Source of the DNA: Anaerotignum faecicola
GTDB lineage: Bacteria > Bacillota > Clostridia > Lachnospirales > Anaerotignaceae
Assembly (NCBI GenBank): GCA_024460105.1
Contig: JANFXS010000002.1
Coordinates: 124,001 to 188,000, forward strand
DNA length: 64,000 nucleotides
Direction: 5' to 3'
In this document: piece after piece, positions 1 to 8,325 of the stretch
How the letters are laid out: each line of letters begins with the position of its first letter
Position numbering within the stretch: position 1 is the stretch's first letter
Program-made: the position numbers and the translations under genes
Notes under the pieces: generated by a model
Database searches by the model: none
Told to the model about the DNA's origin: nothing
Seen by the model: only the letters and a program-made list of their open reading frames with translations

Positions 1-243
1 GTTTTCTTTTGTTGGATTTTGCAAGTAGTCTTCATACTCCTGTTCACAACTTTCTCTCAATTCTATATGTGCTTTCAGTTCTTTTTCGATCCATCTCTTC
101 TGGTGTTCCGTAGCTTCTGTTTGGGACTGATTCACCTCAAACTTTTCTGCATTTGGTCTTGTGGCAACATACTTCACATAATTTTTTACTTTTGACGGCT
201 TTTGCATTTTTAGATATCTTGGTGTAAAAACAAGTCTTGGCAT
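1..243 (-). CDS. Relaxase, MobP/MobL type, N-terminal 81 residues (cut by window edge)
   Basis: The minus frame is open from an ATG at 243 to the window edge. The protein begins MPRLVFTPRYLKMQKPSKV and continues KNYVKYVATRPNAEKFEV. This is the usual opening of Firmicutes MobP2/MobP3 (MobL) relaxases: a first beta strand, then the 'Y..YVATR' segment. The family nicks oriT and pilots the transferred strand in conjugation. The catalytic residues lie beyond the window. Its position next to a ribbon-helix-helix gene and repeat-rich noncoding DNA fits the mobilization end of an ICE. The family call rests on about 40 conserved-looking residues. Confidence 0.75.
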   Translation of the reverse strand, partial: MPRLVFTPRYLKMQKPSKVKNYVKYVATRPNAEKFEVNQSQTEATEHQKRWIEKELKAHIELRESCEQEYEDYLQNPTKEN

Positions 244-308
244 AGCATCACCTACCTCTGAGTATTTGTATCATTTTTCACACTGTATGAGATTATAACA
301 GTGGAGTC

Positions 309-719
309 TTATTCTTCATCACTTCTTTGATACCTCACGGCTTCTTCCATGGTAAGAATGCCGTTGATCTTTTTTACTTCATTCACGCATCGAATATGAA
401 GTCTTCGCATGGTTACCTCATCCATGTCATTGATAGCGGCAAGCATACTTTCCAACTTTGCCATCTCCACTGCAATTTTGAAAAGCATACGTGCCAAATG
501 GTTTTCTGATGTTTTGACGATACCTGCTATGGACTCCAATATCACATCAGATAAAAAATCCGTATGTGTCTGCGACGAAACATATCCAGAATAAAACTCG
601 ATGGCTCTTTCGATAAAATCATTTCGTACTTTGCAGTCTGATATGCGCATACCTTCATCACATTTTCTCAATGTTTCATCAGATATACGAATAGTTATTT
701 TGTTCTTTTTATCATCCAT
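309..719 (-). CDS. Ribbon-helix-helix accessory mobilization protein
   Basis: Of 136 residues, the first part (KKNKITIRISDETLRKCDEG) has the alternating strand plus helix of a ribbon-helix-helix DNA-binding domain. The C-terminal half is helical. The start is the ATG at 719, because AAGGAGT stands about 10 nt upstream. A longer frame reaching 779 would read through the TGATGTCAG repeats and lacks such a site. It lies between the relaxase and the repeat cluster at 754-875, so a role as relaxosome accessory factor or autoregulator binding those repeats is likely but inferred. Confidence 0.65.
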   Translation of the reverse strand: MDDKKNKITIRISDETLRKCDEGMRISDCKVRNDFIERAIEFYSGYVSSQTHTDFLSDVILESIAGIVKTSENHLARMLFKIAVEMAKLESMLAAINDMDEVTMRRLHIRCVNEVKKINGILTMEEAVRYQRSDEE

Positions 720-753
720 TGGCAACTCACTCCTTTTTACTGTAAAAATCGGT

Positions 754-942
754 TTAATGTCAGTCTTGATGTCAGTCAAAACAAAGGATAGATCCCGTCT
801 TTTCTAAGAGTTCCGATGTATCTCTTCTTGGAAAAATGTTCTGATTGATGTCAGCCTTCTAATTTTGATGTCAGCTTTGAGAGCCAAAAAATCCCCGCAC
901 TGCGGGTGATTTGAGGAAATGCCAGCCCGTTTGATGGCTGGC
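754..942. other. Candidate oriT / relaxosome region with repeats and two hairpins
   Basis: Four near-identical direct repeats TT(G/A)ATGTCAG(T/C) lie at 754-764, 766-776, 845-855 and 865-875. They are followed by a perfect inverted repeat CCCGCA-C-TGCGGG (894-906) and a second one GCCAGCC-N8-GGCTGGC (921-942). No convincing gene lies in 720-1112. Direct repeats plus hairpins next to ribbon-helix-helix and relaxase genes are the expected layout of an oriT. The nic site cannot be placed by eye. Confidence 0.45.
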
Positions 943-1112
943 TTTCACCTGCAAACATTTTTCGCATCTGGCAAAGCCCTCCCTTGCAGATACTTGCTCC
1001 AAGCACCCTCTTTTTCCCTTCGCCCAAAATCGGGGCAAATTCGCTCCAAACTGCCTTGCCCTGCAACTGTTCCACCTGCTCTGCAAAGTGGCACACAAGG
1101 GCAAACAGGGTG

Positions 1113-1141
1113 CAAAAAAAGGCGAACCTTTTCGGCTCGCC
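1113..1141 (-). terminator. Rho-independent terminator after the HipA-like gene
   Basis: On the minus strand GGCGAGCC-GAAAA-GGTTCGCC forms an 8-bp stem with one G-U pair and is followed by seven T. It lies 34 nt past the stop of the HipA-like gene. Confidence 0.85.
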
Positions 1142-1174
1142 TACTCTTTGTTTTGCTTATTCTGTTGTTCTGGA

Positions 1175-2365
1175 TTAGAAAATCATATCATTTTCTTGTG
1201 AAATATCCTCTTTTATCGTGTGTTCGTTTGCAATCTCTCCCAGTAGTTCTGCTCTTTGGCAGAACGCATGGCATAAAACTGCCCTACGTTCTCTGCTGAT
1301 GTAAGGTGATTGGGATAGGATTTCTTCTATTTCTTCTTTCATGCCATCTAGTGCTTTGAGATCAATCCATGAAAAATCTTTTACCAGTTTGATCTGTTCC
1401 CTATGGGTTTTCTTGAAAGGCTTGGCTGGCAGATTGGGAGAAAGCGGCTTGATCAGACTTTCCTGTGTGTTATACCACAGTGATGTTCCACAGTCAAAAA
1501 TAGGTGCAACACCAATCCATTCCAATGTAACTGCGTTTCGAATCAAGCCAAAGTTATTGAAATGCCTGTCTTCATTTCCAATCAGAAAATCCAAAACAAC
1601 CATTTTCTCTGTCTGCTCTCTGATATTTTTTACGCCAAGTTGTTCTACACAACTTAGATAAAATTCATAGTCCGAAAGATCATTTGGCTTCTTTCTGCTC
1701 TGCATGATATGGTAAGCGGATACCAATTCCGTTTCAGAAGTAATGAAATCCTGGCAGACAGAAAACGGTTTTTCATGCTCCCACAGCAATGTATACTTCG
1801 TATGTGGGATACATAACCTTTCCGCAATCTGAGAAGCAATGACTTCGCATAAAGGTTCCTGCTGGTATGGATTACTTCCGCCTTTGATTAAAACTCTTTT
1901 TCCATCTGCAATCTTCCACTTCTTAATCAACTGACCATCAGACGTATTATCTGGTGAAATCAAACTCATGCTGTCTGAAAATTCACCATATCCGAACAAA
2001 AGGTTTCCTACATCTTCAGAAAAATCATGATCGAAAAAATTTATTTCCTTCCACATCAACGGTTTATCCTTTGGGGATATCCAGTACTGATCGGAGAGAC
2101 TGAGTCCATAACATTTTGCTAAAAGTTCTTGTGGAACTGACATATGCAGCAAATCCAAAGTTTCCCTTATACCTGAACGGCTTGCAGGTATAGAACGTTT
2201 TGCCCACCACTTTGCCAGCATAGTTTTATCAACGCCATGTTTTCCAAGGGTTCCCACAGGAAAATGTTCTTCTGCGTACACCTCATATATATTTGTAATA
2301 TGGGATAATTCATCCAACTCAATTTCTGCAACTTCAATTTCTCTATGCATCAAAATGTATTTCAT
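1175..2365 (-). CDS. HipA-like kinase-fold protein
   Basis: The protein has 396 residues. The C-terminal half shows HipA-type kinase features: a nucleotide-binding strand with lysine (KRVLIKGGSNPY), a catalytic loop VVLDFLIGNEDRHFNNFGLI, and a metal-binding PIFDCGTSL in the place of DFG. The N-terminal ~110 residues are not the usual HipA N-domain. HipA proteins phosphorylate partners and act in toxin-antitoxin or persistence systems. No HipB-type helix-turn-helix antitoxin is adjacent. The start is chosen at ATG 2365, 8 nt after GGAGG. ATG 2368 is also possible, and a GTG at 2374 overlaps the ribosome site. It has its own terminator and is divergent from the gene at 2517, so it looks like an autonomous unit in the ICE. 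Confidence 0.7.
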   Translation of the reverse strand: MKYILMHREIEVAEIELDELSHITNIYEVYAEEHFPVGTLGKHGVDKTMLAKWWAKRSIPASRSGIRETLDLLHMSVPQELLAKCYGLSLSDQYWISPKDKPLMWKEINFFDHDFSEDVGNLLFGYGEFSDSMSLISPDNTSDGQLIKKWKIADGKRVLIKGGSNPYQQEPLCEVIASQIAERLCIPHTKYTLLWEHEKPFSVCQDFITSETELVSAYHIMQSRKKPNDLSDYEFYLSCVEQLGVKNIREQTEKMVVLDFLIGNEDRHFNNFGLIRNAVTLEWIGVAPIFDCGTSLWYNTQESLIKPLSPNLPAKPFKKTHREQIKLVKDFSWIDLKALDGMKEEIEEILSQSPYISRERRAVLCHAFCQRAELLGEIANEHTIKEDISQENDMIF

Positions 2366-2441
2366 CATTCTCACCTCCTACATTGAATTTTATTATATCA
2401 TATTTATTTTCTAAAATGTTAAACTACTTTTCATTTTCTTC

Positions 2442-2471
2442 TTGACACCTTTCGTCAACAGAGTTTATATA
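2442..2471 (+). promoter_or_regulatory. Promoter with dyad over the -35, facing the plus-strand gene at 2517
   Basis: TTGACA (2442-2447), an 18-bp spacer and TATATA (2466-2471). The -35 is the left arm of the inverted repeat TTGAC-N7-GTCAA (2442-2458), which could be an operator. It lies in the 151-bp divergent gap opposite the HipA-like gene. Confidence 0.5.
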
Positions 2472-2516
2472 CCACAAGCGGCTTTGCCGACTTTGGTGAA
2501 CAGGTGGTTTTTATTT

Positions 2517-3134
2517 ATGGATATTTTTCAACATTTTCTTTCGCATCATGACGAAAACACGTCAGCGTTCTCAGATATTTTTCGTACCGCAAAAGAATTT
2601 CATCAACTTTTTGGTCGAAAAAGTTATCTATTGGATTACTATTTATCCATGTTTTTTCATTTGATCATTCAGACAGATTTTTGTATTTTGGAAGAGAAAA
2701 TTTATCAAGCCGTTTCCAAACTGCAGAAGAAAATACTGGTTGATTTAGAAAACAATAACGGCTCCATACCAATGTTTGATTGTCAGGAGCCATTTACCCA
2801 GCAGGAGCTTTCCTGGACTGCGTTGGCAGATACATTGCTGGAACAGGCACTAACTGATTTCCAAAATCAAACTGTATCGACTTACCAAGGGACTGTCGAT
2901 CTTGTCGATCTGGAACAGACAGAACAAAAACTCGTTGAACTTCTGGGCAAAGATGTATGGGAACAGTTCCAGCAGGCACTGATCCAATGTTTTCTTCCCT
3001 GTTCCTTACTGCAGTTGTTTTGGCAAGGTTTTATCATAGAAATCACAAAACGCTTCCTGTCACGGGATTTGGAAACGGATCAGGAGGTCTTTCGGTTATA
3101 TCTGAATCGGTTTATCACAGAGAAGAGCAGCTGA
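2517..3134 (+). CDS. Hypothetical helical protein on the opposite strand to the ICE operon
   Basis: I do not recognise this 205-residue protein. It is rich in aromatic and helical segments, has no signal peptide and no clear transmembrane helix. ATG 2517 is preceded by a weak AGGTGG site. An earlier TTG at 2442 would overlap the -35 box and is rejected. It is the only plus-strand gene of the transfer region, divergent from the HipA-like gene and convergent with the DUF6103 gene. It could be a regulator, an antitoxin or cargo, and the sequence does not decide. Confidence 0.6.
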   Translation: MDIFQHFLSHHDENTSAFSDIFRTAKEFHQLFGRKSYLLDYYLSMFFHLIIQTDFCILEEKIYQAVSKLQKKILVDLENNNGSIPMFDCQEPFTQQELSWTALADTLLEQALTDFQNQTVSTYQGTVDLVDLEQTEQKLVELLGKDVWEQFQQALIQCFLPCSLLQLFWQGFIIEITKRFLSRDLETDQEVFRLYLNRFITEKSS

Positions 3135-3147
3135 TACCAGCTGTTCT
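3124..3147. terminator. Bidirectional terminator-like hairpin between convergent genes
   Basis: Inverted repeat around CAGCTG-ATAC-CAGCTG, extended to a 10-bp stem with one G-U pair. It overlaps the end of the plus gene and lies just after the minus gene ending at 3155. The trailing T tract is short. Confidence 0.55.
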
Positions 3148-3154
3148 CTTTCCC

Positions 3155-3427
3155 TTAAACGGATTGGATATTCTGCGGCTGTTCTGCTTGATTCTGTTCT
3201 TTCTCTGGTTCTTTTTCCTCTTTTTTTACTTTTGGTTTCCCTGTTTTTTCTATCTCATCGCCTTCTTCTATATACTCACGGACATCTGGCGGCACCAGTT
3301 TTCGATACAGCCTGTTCAGTGTTTCTTCCAGTTCCTGCTCCAAAGATACTTCTTTTTTTGCCGCATATCGCTTTAGCGCCAAGTACTTGCTGGTTTCAAA
3401 CTTCACCTGTATCGCAGAAAGTTTCAT
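3155..3427 (-). CDS. DUF6103-like small ICE protein
   Basis: The 90-residue protein opens MKLSAIQVKFETSKYLALKR and continues KEVSLEQELEETLNRLYRKLVPPDVREYIEE, matching my memory of DUF6103 proteins, which are small and common in clostridial ICEs. A short strand, two helices and a long charged K/E-rich tail are visible. The biochemical function is unknown. The ATG at 3427 follows AAGGAGGTGGGGGTC. A GTG at 3436 overlaps the ribosome site. It is the most downstream gene of the leftward transfer operon. Confidence 0.6.
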   Translation of the reverse strand: MKLSAIQVKFETSKYLALKRYAAKKEVSLEQELEETLNRLYRKLVPPDVREYIEEGDEIEKTGKPKVKKEEKEPEKEQNQAEQPQNIQSV

Positions 3428-3448
3428 GACCCCCACCTCCTTCTGCAG

Positions 3449-4165
3449 TCACATCTGCGGTTCCAAGCAGTCTTCTTTTTCTGAAATCTCACACTCAATC
3501 TCCTGAAACTGATCCAAGTTCGGCAGATAGCCGGAATAAACTTCACCGCTTTTTTCATCACGGCTGATCAAAACACCAAACTCCGCATCCTCTTTTTGGA
3601 TAAACAGGCAGTGCAACGTCATCTGCTGATCAAAATACTGCAGTTCTGCGTTATCCGTAATGAAGGAAGCCTCCTGCCTGATGTTTTCTCCAAAGAACCA
3701 GAAGTCCTCATCACTGAGAGAAATGACTTTCTCGATCACCACACAGCCTTTGTTTGGCTCATCAGGGTTATAGTAAAACATCGCATCTCCCAACTCACGA
3801 TAAAACAGATTCAGGGCTGCTGTGCCTTCATATTTTTGCTCTGATGTTTTCATGCTGTTATAGGAATGTTCTGGTTGCTTATGGCAGAGGATCATGTCAC
3901 AGGCATCAAAATCCATTCGGCATTCTGATATCCTCTCATCTGTCTGAAGCAGATCTTCCAACAAATTCACATACATCAGCTCATCCGAAATCTCTCCAAC
4001 GGAGAATCTGCTGCTTGCTTTTTCATTGGAAAACGAAGATAATATTTTTTCTCTTACCTCAAAAACCGGCTCCAGATATTCCTGCAGCACTCGGATTTCT
4101 TCTTCACGGAAGTTTTCCAGCTTTGCCATCAAACTTTCAAAATGTGTTTTTCTTTCTTGCTTCAT
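3449..4165 (-). CDS. Hypothetical ICE protein with acidic C-terminal tail
   Basis: This 238-residue soluble protein has a charged helical N-terminal third and a mixed alpha/beta remainder. No family recognised. It ends ISEKEDCLEPQM, an acidic tail closing on a hydrophobic residue that resembles the ends of at least six other proteins of this element. The ATG at 4165 follows AAGGGG at a good distance. It lies 21 nt from the DUF6103 gene and 18 nt from the gene to its right, so co-transcription is likely. Confidence 0.7.
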   Translation of the reverse strand: MKQERKTHFESLMAKLENFREEEIRVLQEYLEPVFEVREKILSSFSNEKASSRFSVGEISDELMYVNLLEDLLQTDERISECRMDFDACDMILCHKQPEHSYNSMKTSEQKYEGTAALNLFYRELGDAMFYYNPDEPNKGCVVIEKVISLSDEDFWFFGENIRQEASFITDNAELQYFDQQMTLHCLFIQKEDAEFGVLISRDEKSGEVYSGYLPNLDQFQEIECEISEKEDCLEPQM

Positions 4166-4183
4166 ACTGTTTCACCCCTTTTC

Positions 4184-4537
4184 TTAAAGTTCCGGCTCCA
4201 TAGAAGATTTTAATTCTTCTCCCATTTCAAATTTATTTGTCAGGTAATCACTGAGCCATGTACCGCCAAACTGCTGGTGGGTATTGATCCTCCAGATCGC
4301 CAGCTTACCCATATTTAGTTTGACGCCCTCCATATCAAAAAACAGATTGGTCAGTCCTTCATTTTCAAAAGCATATACATTTTTGAATGTATCACCGTCC
4401 AACAGAATGCCTGATTCTGTCAATAATTCATTGACACCATCTTCCCATTCCTGCAGTTCTCCACCACATCCCTGAAATACAATGCCTTCCTTCTCCTGCA
4501 TCTGTTTCAATTCTCCTACTGTAATTTCTTTCATCAT
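4184..4537 (-). CDS. Hypothetical ICE protein, 117 residues
   Basis: A compact soluble protein. Recognisable phrases are GELKQMQEKEGIVFQGCGG near the start and INTHQQFGGTWLSDYL near the end, which I associate with small proteins found beside NlpC/P60 genes of clostridial conjugative elements, but I cannot name a family. It ends LKSSMEPEL, again an acidic/Met tail. The start is taken at ATG 4537, 10 nt after GGAG. A GTG at 4546 is too close to the ribosome site. It is 15 nt from the hydrolase gene upstream. Confidence 0.65.
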   Translation of the reverse strand: MMKEITVGELKQMQEKEGIVFQGCGGELQEWEDGVNELLTESGILLDGDTFKNVYAFENEGLTNLFFDMEGVKLNMGKLAIWRINTHQQFGGTWLSDYLTNKFEMGEELKSSMEPEL

Positions 4538-4552
4538 ATTTTTCACACTCCT

Positions 4553-5503
4553 TTACAATCTGCCAAATCCATAAAAATGCTTCACCCAATAGGAATTCCC
4601 CAAGTTTGCATAGCCGATGGGGTCGCCGCAATGCAGCATTTGATTGTCCCCAACATAGATTCCAATATGAGTTACGGGGTTGCTGCTTTGATATGTTCCT
4701 GTAAAAAACACCAAATCTCCTGGCTTTACCTCGTCTTTTGACACCGGTGTACACTGGTTATAAATCTGCTGTGCGGTTGTTCTGGGCAGGTTATGGACTC
4801 CGGAATGGGTATATACCCAGCACACAAAACCGGAACAGTCAAAGCTGGTTTCCGGAGTACTTCCGCCCCATTGGTAAGGAAAGCCGATATATTTCGTGGC
4901 TTCCTGCATCAACTGTGCGAATGTGGCATCGTTGAATGCTTCCCCAGGAATGCCTGTGATTTTGTCTGTCGCATAGTATCCATACTTGATAAAGAGATAT
5001 AGATTTCGGATTTCCATCTTTTCTGTTTTCGTAAACGTATAGGAAAGGTAGTCTTCCAGTTCCTCATAAATCTCGTCATCTTCTTTTTCACCCATAAAAC
5101 AATCCACAAAGCCCGCATAGAATTCCTCATCAAAATCTGTCAGATCCTTTGTAAAATAGAGGATATAAAAAAAGGACTTGACTTTGATATCGTCAAATCC
5201 TTCTTCTTCCAATGATTCTATTGTCTGATCCAATTCCTCAAAGGCATCAATCATTTCTTCCATGGCTTTGGAAAGTTCCGCGTCAATGTCTGTGGGAATA
5301 GGTCCGCCATCAAATACAATTCTTGCCACCTCCTGACTGAATCCTGCTTGTGTATTGAAGATAGAAACCATAACAAGCAGCGGTATCAGCATCACGATTA
5401 CAATACCTGCCACGATACTTGCCAGCAATGTCCGCACTCGTTTGTCTTCTGCCAGCTCCAGTGCTTTCTTCGTCATAACGGCAACTGCCATAGGACTTGC
5501 CAT
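4553..5503 (-). CDS. Membrane-anchored NlpC/P60 (C40) cell-wall hydrolase of the transfer machine
   Basis: The 316-residue protein has a short cytoplasmic start, one membrane segment (about residues 27-48), an acidic extracellular linker and a C-terminal NlpC/P60 domain from about residue 195. Catalytic Cys is in FDCSGFVCWVY (about C223), the first His in THIGIYVG (about H279), and a polar residue follows near MLHCGDPIG. It should cleave peptidoglycan stem peptides to open the wall for the conjugation channel, the VirB1-like role seen in Gram-positive ICEs. The start is ATG 5503 with GAAGG upstream; the GTG at 5512 lies in the ribosome site. Confidence 0.88.
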   Translation of the reverse strand: MASPMAVAVMTKKALELAEDKRVRTLLASIVAGIVIVMLIPLLVMVSIFNTQAGFSQEVARIVFDGGPIPTDIDAELSKAMEEMIDAFEELDQTIESLEEEGFDDIKVKSFFYILYFTKDLTDFDEEFYAGFVDCFMGEKEDDEIYEELEDYLSYTFTKTEKMEIRNLYLFIKYGYYATDKITGIPGEAFNDATFAQLMQEATKYIGFPYQWGGSTPETSFDCSGFVCWVYTHSGVHNLPRTTAQQIYNQCTPVSKDEVKPGDLVFFTGTYQSSNPVTHIGIYVGDNQMLHCGDPIGYANLGNSYWVKHFYGFGRL

Positions 5504-5525
5504 TTGCCTCACCTTCTTTTATTTC

Positions 5526-5861
5526 TTAAAACATAACATCCATTTCGTCTTCTGGATTCATTTCCATAAACTCATCCATCGTACAGGTTTCACCCAGATA
5601 ATTGATGCCGTCTTTTAACGGATAGTATGCATCATCTTCCAAAGGAAACGGTTTTTTTGATAAAATGGTACCCCAGTGATTTATGGAAACAACCTTCTCC
5701 AGCGTAACTGGATCGCCACTAAAGCCCTCTGACTCTCTGACATCATAGCAGTATAAATCAAAAGGCACCGTATCTCGATCAATACGTGCATTGGTAAAAA
5801 TCACCACCACATTATCAATTTCTGCCAATTCAAAGTCTTCATCTCTTGCGTCTTTCATCAT
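5526..5861 (-). CDS. LPD28-like polyvalent-associated domain protein
   Basis: The 111-residue protein contains IDRDTVPFDLYCYDVRESE, then VVSINHWGTILSKKPFPL and INYLGETCTMDEF. This is the pattern I recall for LPD28, one of the large-polyvalent-protein-associated domains described in plasmid, ICE and phage proteins. Its molecular role is unknown. It ends NPEDEMDVMF, an acidic/Met tail. GGGAGAG stands before ATG 5861. It sits between the NlpC/P60 and VirB4 genes. Confidence 0.6.
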   Translation of the reverse strand: MMKDARDEDFELAEIDNVVVIFTNARIDRDTVPFDLYCYDVRESEGFSGDPVTLEKVVSINHWGTILSKKPFPLEDDAYYPLKDGINYLGETCTMDEFMEMNPEDEMDVMF

Positions 5862-5923
5862 GTAAATCTCTCCCTTTTATGTTTTTTCTTTTTGATAGGT
5901 TTAGTGTTTTTTCTTTTTGATTT

Positions 5924-7735
5924 CTACTTACCTCCAGCACTGCCAAACAAATCCTCTTTATACTGCGGTGCTTTTACCACCAGATGGTAAACTTCTGAGC
6001 CATGGCGGAACACACAGACACCTCTTAAAGGACTGCTGATCAGGTCGAACAGACAATCATCCAGCCTGAGCATTTCCATATATTCCTTCTTGGAGATATT
6101 CCCTGGGTTAAACAAAAACTGATGTGTTGGAATGGCAAACATGGGTTTTGTCATTTCTCTCACATCAGCTCTGTTGAAATCTTCGATATTCTGGCTGGCA
6201 ATGATGACGGCACTGCCTTTTTTACGCACACGCTTCATGGCGTTTCGAATGTATTCGATAGCAGTCATGTTAGTCAAAAACAGGTACAGCTCATCAATAA
6301 ATGCCGCCGTATTCCCTTTGGACATCAAGGCATCAGACATAAAAGAAAGGACATTGAACAGCATAGCATTTCGTATCGCCGTATCCGCATCTGTAATGCC
6401 CTTTGTGCCAAAGCAGATAAATCGATTGCTTGTGATGTTGGTGTGTCCGTTGAAAAACTTGCTGTCAGCACCAATGCAGATGGATTTCAGTTTCAAACAT
6501 AAATCCCTGACTGTTTCTCTGGTATAGATATTCCCCCTTCTTTCTTCGTATTGGTTCAGTTCCTGTTCTGCCAGATGATATAAATCTGACAACACCGGGT
6601 AGTCTGTGTGTTTTAATTCTGAAAAGTCGATATCCTCTGTAATGCCTTTGCTTTCGTATAGTTTCTCCAGAAAGATTTCCAGAACATCGATTTCCGCACT
6701 AGTAAAGTCTTTATAGGCACGAAAAAAATCACGAAGGAATGAAATATGTCTTGGCAGTACGGAACCGCTGTCTTCCTCCCAGCGTTTTGGTTCCAGTACG
6801 TTGATGATGTACTCGCCTTCCATCAAGTCAATATAACAGCCATCCATGTTGACTGCCAAATCTTTGTATTCCAGCTCTGGATCAAGGCAAACGATATCCA
6901 TTCCACTTTCTCTCATGTTGCAAAGAAGCAGTTTCATGAGATAACTTTTGCCCTGTCCGCTATTGCCAAGTATCAAGACATTTGCATTGGTTTTATCATC
7001 GGTCCTTCGCTGAAAGTCAATGAAAAGATTGCTTCCATACTTATCATGCCCGATATAAAAGCCTTGCGGATCGGCTTTGCCGGAGTAGTTGAAGGGATAG
7101 AGATTGGCGGCGCTGGTTGCTGGTATGACGCGCTCGAACTGCTCATGGAAAGCATTGTTTCCGCAGGGCTGTGTACTCTCAAATCCTTCTTTCTGTCTTA
7201 GAAATAATTTATCTACGGATATCTTTGAACGTGTCAGCTCCGCCTCCACTTCTGCCTGCATTTCTTTCAGCTTCTCCAGTGTAGGCGTAGATATTTCAAT
7301 GAACACAGCACAATGTACCAATGGTTCTCTGTCCCTGTGCATCTGTGCGATCAGGTTCATGACATCGTTTAAGTTTGACTCTGCAATAATCTCCTTTTGG
7401 ATGTTGCCGGAAGAACGGTTCATTCTGTTCCTGCTGGCTGCGTTGGAAATGATTTTTCTTTCCTCCGCTGGTGTAACGTGTCTGGTGTAGACTCTTAATG
7501 TAACGCCGGAACGGTCACCTAAATGCCTGAGCAGTGCCTGTTCTTCTGTGTCCGTTGGGTATTCACGCACCACCCATGTGCTTCTGAAACTGCTGCCGCA
7601 GATATAGTAATCAGGGTAGAACTTCAGCACAGAAGGTGCGCACATATCCAAAAACTCTTTGATCCTGACCTGCTCTTTTTCTTCTTCCGTTTTGGGAATA
7701 TAGGCTTTTGTTTTCTTTGTTCTGCTGATTTTCAA
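5924..7735 (-). CDS. VirB4-like conjugation ATPase
   Basis: The 603-residue protein powers the type IV secretion channel. Walker A is GNSGQGKS (about residues 257-264), Walker B is AAFIDELYLF (about 477-486), followed by the motor motif AVIIASQNIEDF. The family is the clostridial VirB4 (CD1110-like) group. The start appears to be TTG at 7735, which overlaps the stop of the preceding gene (TTGA) and has AAAGGGGG upstream, pointing to translational coupling. Together with the 197-residue protein encoded just upstream it adds up to about 800 residues, the usual length of a one-piece VirB4. Confidence 0.92.
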   Translation of the reverse strand: MKISRTKKTKAYIPKTEEEKEQVRIKEFLDMCAPSVLKFYPDYYICGSSFRSTWVVREYPTDTEEQALLRHLGDRSGVTLRVYTRHVTPAEERKIISNAASRNRMNRSSGNIQKEIIAESNLNDVMNLIAQMHRDREPLVHCAVFIEISTPTLEKLKEMQAEVEAELTRSKISVDKLFLRQKEGFESTQPCGNNAFHEQFERVIPATSAANLYPFNYSGKADPQGFYIGHDKYGSNLFIDFQRRTDDKTNANVLILGNSGQGKSYLMKLLLCNMRESGMDIVCLDPELEYKDLAVNMDGCYIDLMEGEYIINVLEPKRWEEDSGSVLPRHISFLRDFFRAYKDFTSAEIDVLEIFLEKLYESKGITEDIDFSELKHTDYPVLSDLYHLAEQELNQYEERRGNIYTRETVRDLCLKLKSICIGADSKFFNGHTNITSNRFICFGTKGITDADTAIRNAMLFNVLSFMSDALMSKGNTAAFIDELYLFLTNMTAIEYIRNAMKRVRKKGSAVIIASQNIEDFNRADVREMTKPMFAIPTHQFLFNPGNISKKEYMEMLRLDDCLFDLISSPLRGVCVFRHGSEVYHLVVKAPQYKEDLFGSAGGK

Positions 7736-8325
7736 CGGTATTCATCCCCCTTTACAAATCTCTCGCCGTCATAGTCATCGAAGTATACCTGCGTGATATT
7801 CTGTACGAAATAAACGGCATAGAGCCTTTTGATGTCCTCCTTACTTGCCTGGCGATAGGAAAATCCTGCATCCTTCAACAGCTTCGTCATTCTGCTGATG
7901 CCTGTCTGTACCTCATTTGTTTCTGGATTATAGTTGCGAAAGCGGAGGATAAACAAAAACTCCCTTGCGGAAGCTGTCTGTATCTGCACTCTGTCCAGAT
8001 GGATCAGGTCTTTTTCCAATATTTCTCGCACCTTGGGGCTTTCTTCTTCCTCCAGACGCTCTTTGTAAAACATTTTGTTCTGGTCGAAGTTTTCTCTGGA
8101 ATTGATGCAGGAAAATTCAATGGAGTCCAGCCCTTTGATGACACTGGACATCGCCATGATTTTTGTTTTTACTGCCGTTTCTGATAGTACCGCAATGTTA
8201 TCCGGCTGTACCAGAAAGTAAACCAGATACTCATTGCCGTATGTTTCCACGCCAAGTGCATCAATATTTCTGGCGCCTATTTCTTCTCTGGTGGATTTCT
8301 TCTTTCCAATTCTCATTTTTGTCAT
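7732..8325 (-). CDS. VirB4-associated N-terminal-type conjugation protein
   Basis: The 197-residue soluble protein has segments GNEYLVYFLVQPDNIAVLS and AREFLFILRFRNYNPETNEV that resemble the N-terminal domain of VirB4/TraC ATPases. No nucleotide-binding motif is present. It immediately precedes the VirB4 gene with a TTGA stop/start overlap. The start is ATG 8325, 7 nt after GGAGG; the TTG at 8331 is too close. It overlaps the end of the PrgI gene by 65 nt. I infer that it supplies the N-terminal half of VirB4 as a separate subunit. Confidence 0.65.
   Translation of the reverse strand: MTKMRIGKKKSTREEIGARNIDALGVETYGNEYLVYFLVQPDNIAVLSETAVKTKIMAMSSVIKGLDSIEFSCINSRENFDQNKMFYKERLEEEESPKVREILEKDLIHLDRVQIQTASAREFLFILRFRNYNPETNEVQTGISRMTKLLKDAGFSYRQASKEDIKRLYAVYFVQNITQVYFDDYDGERFVKGDEYR

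Noticed and set aside
851-1104. Two overlapping minus-strand frames of about 80 codons in the oriT region
   Set aside because: They lie across hairpins, have no ribosome site and read like translated structured DNA; the same region is better explained as oriT.
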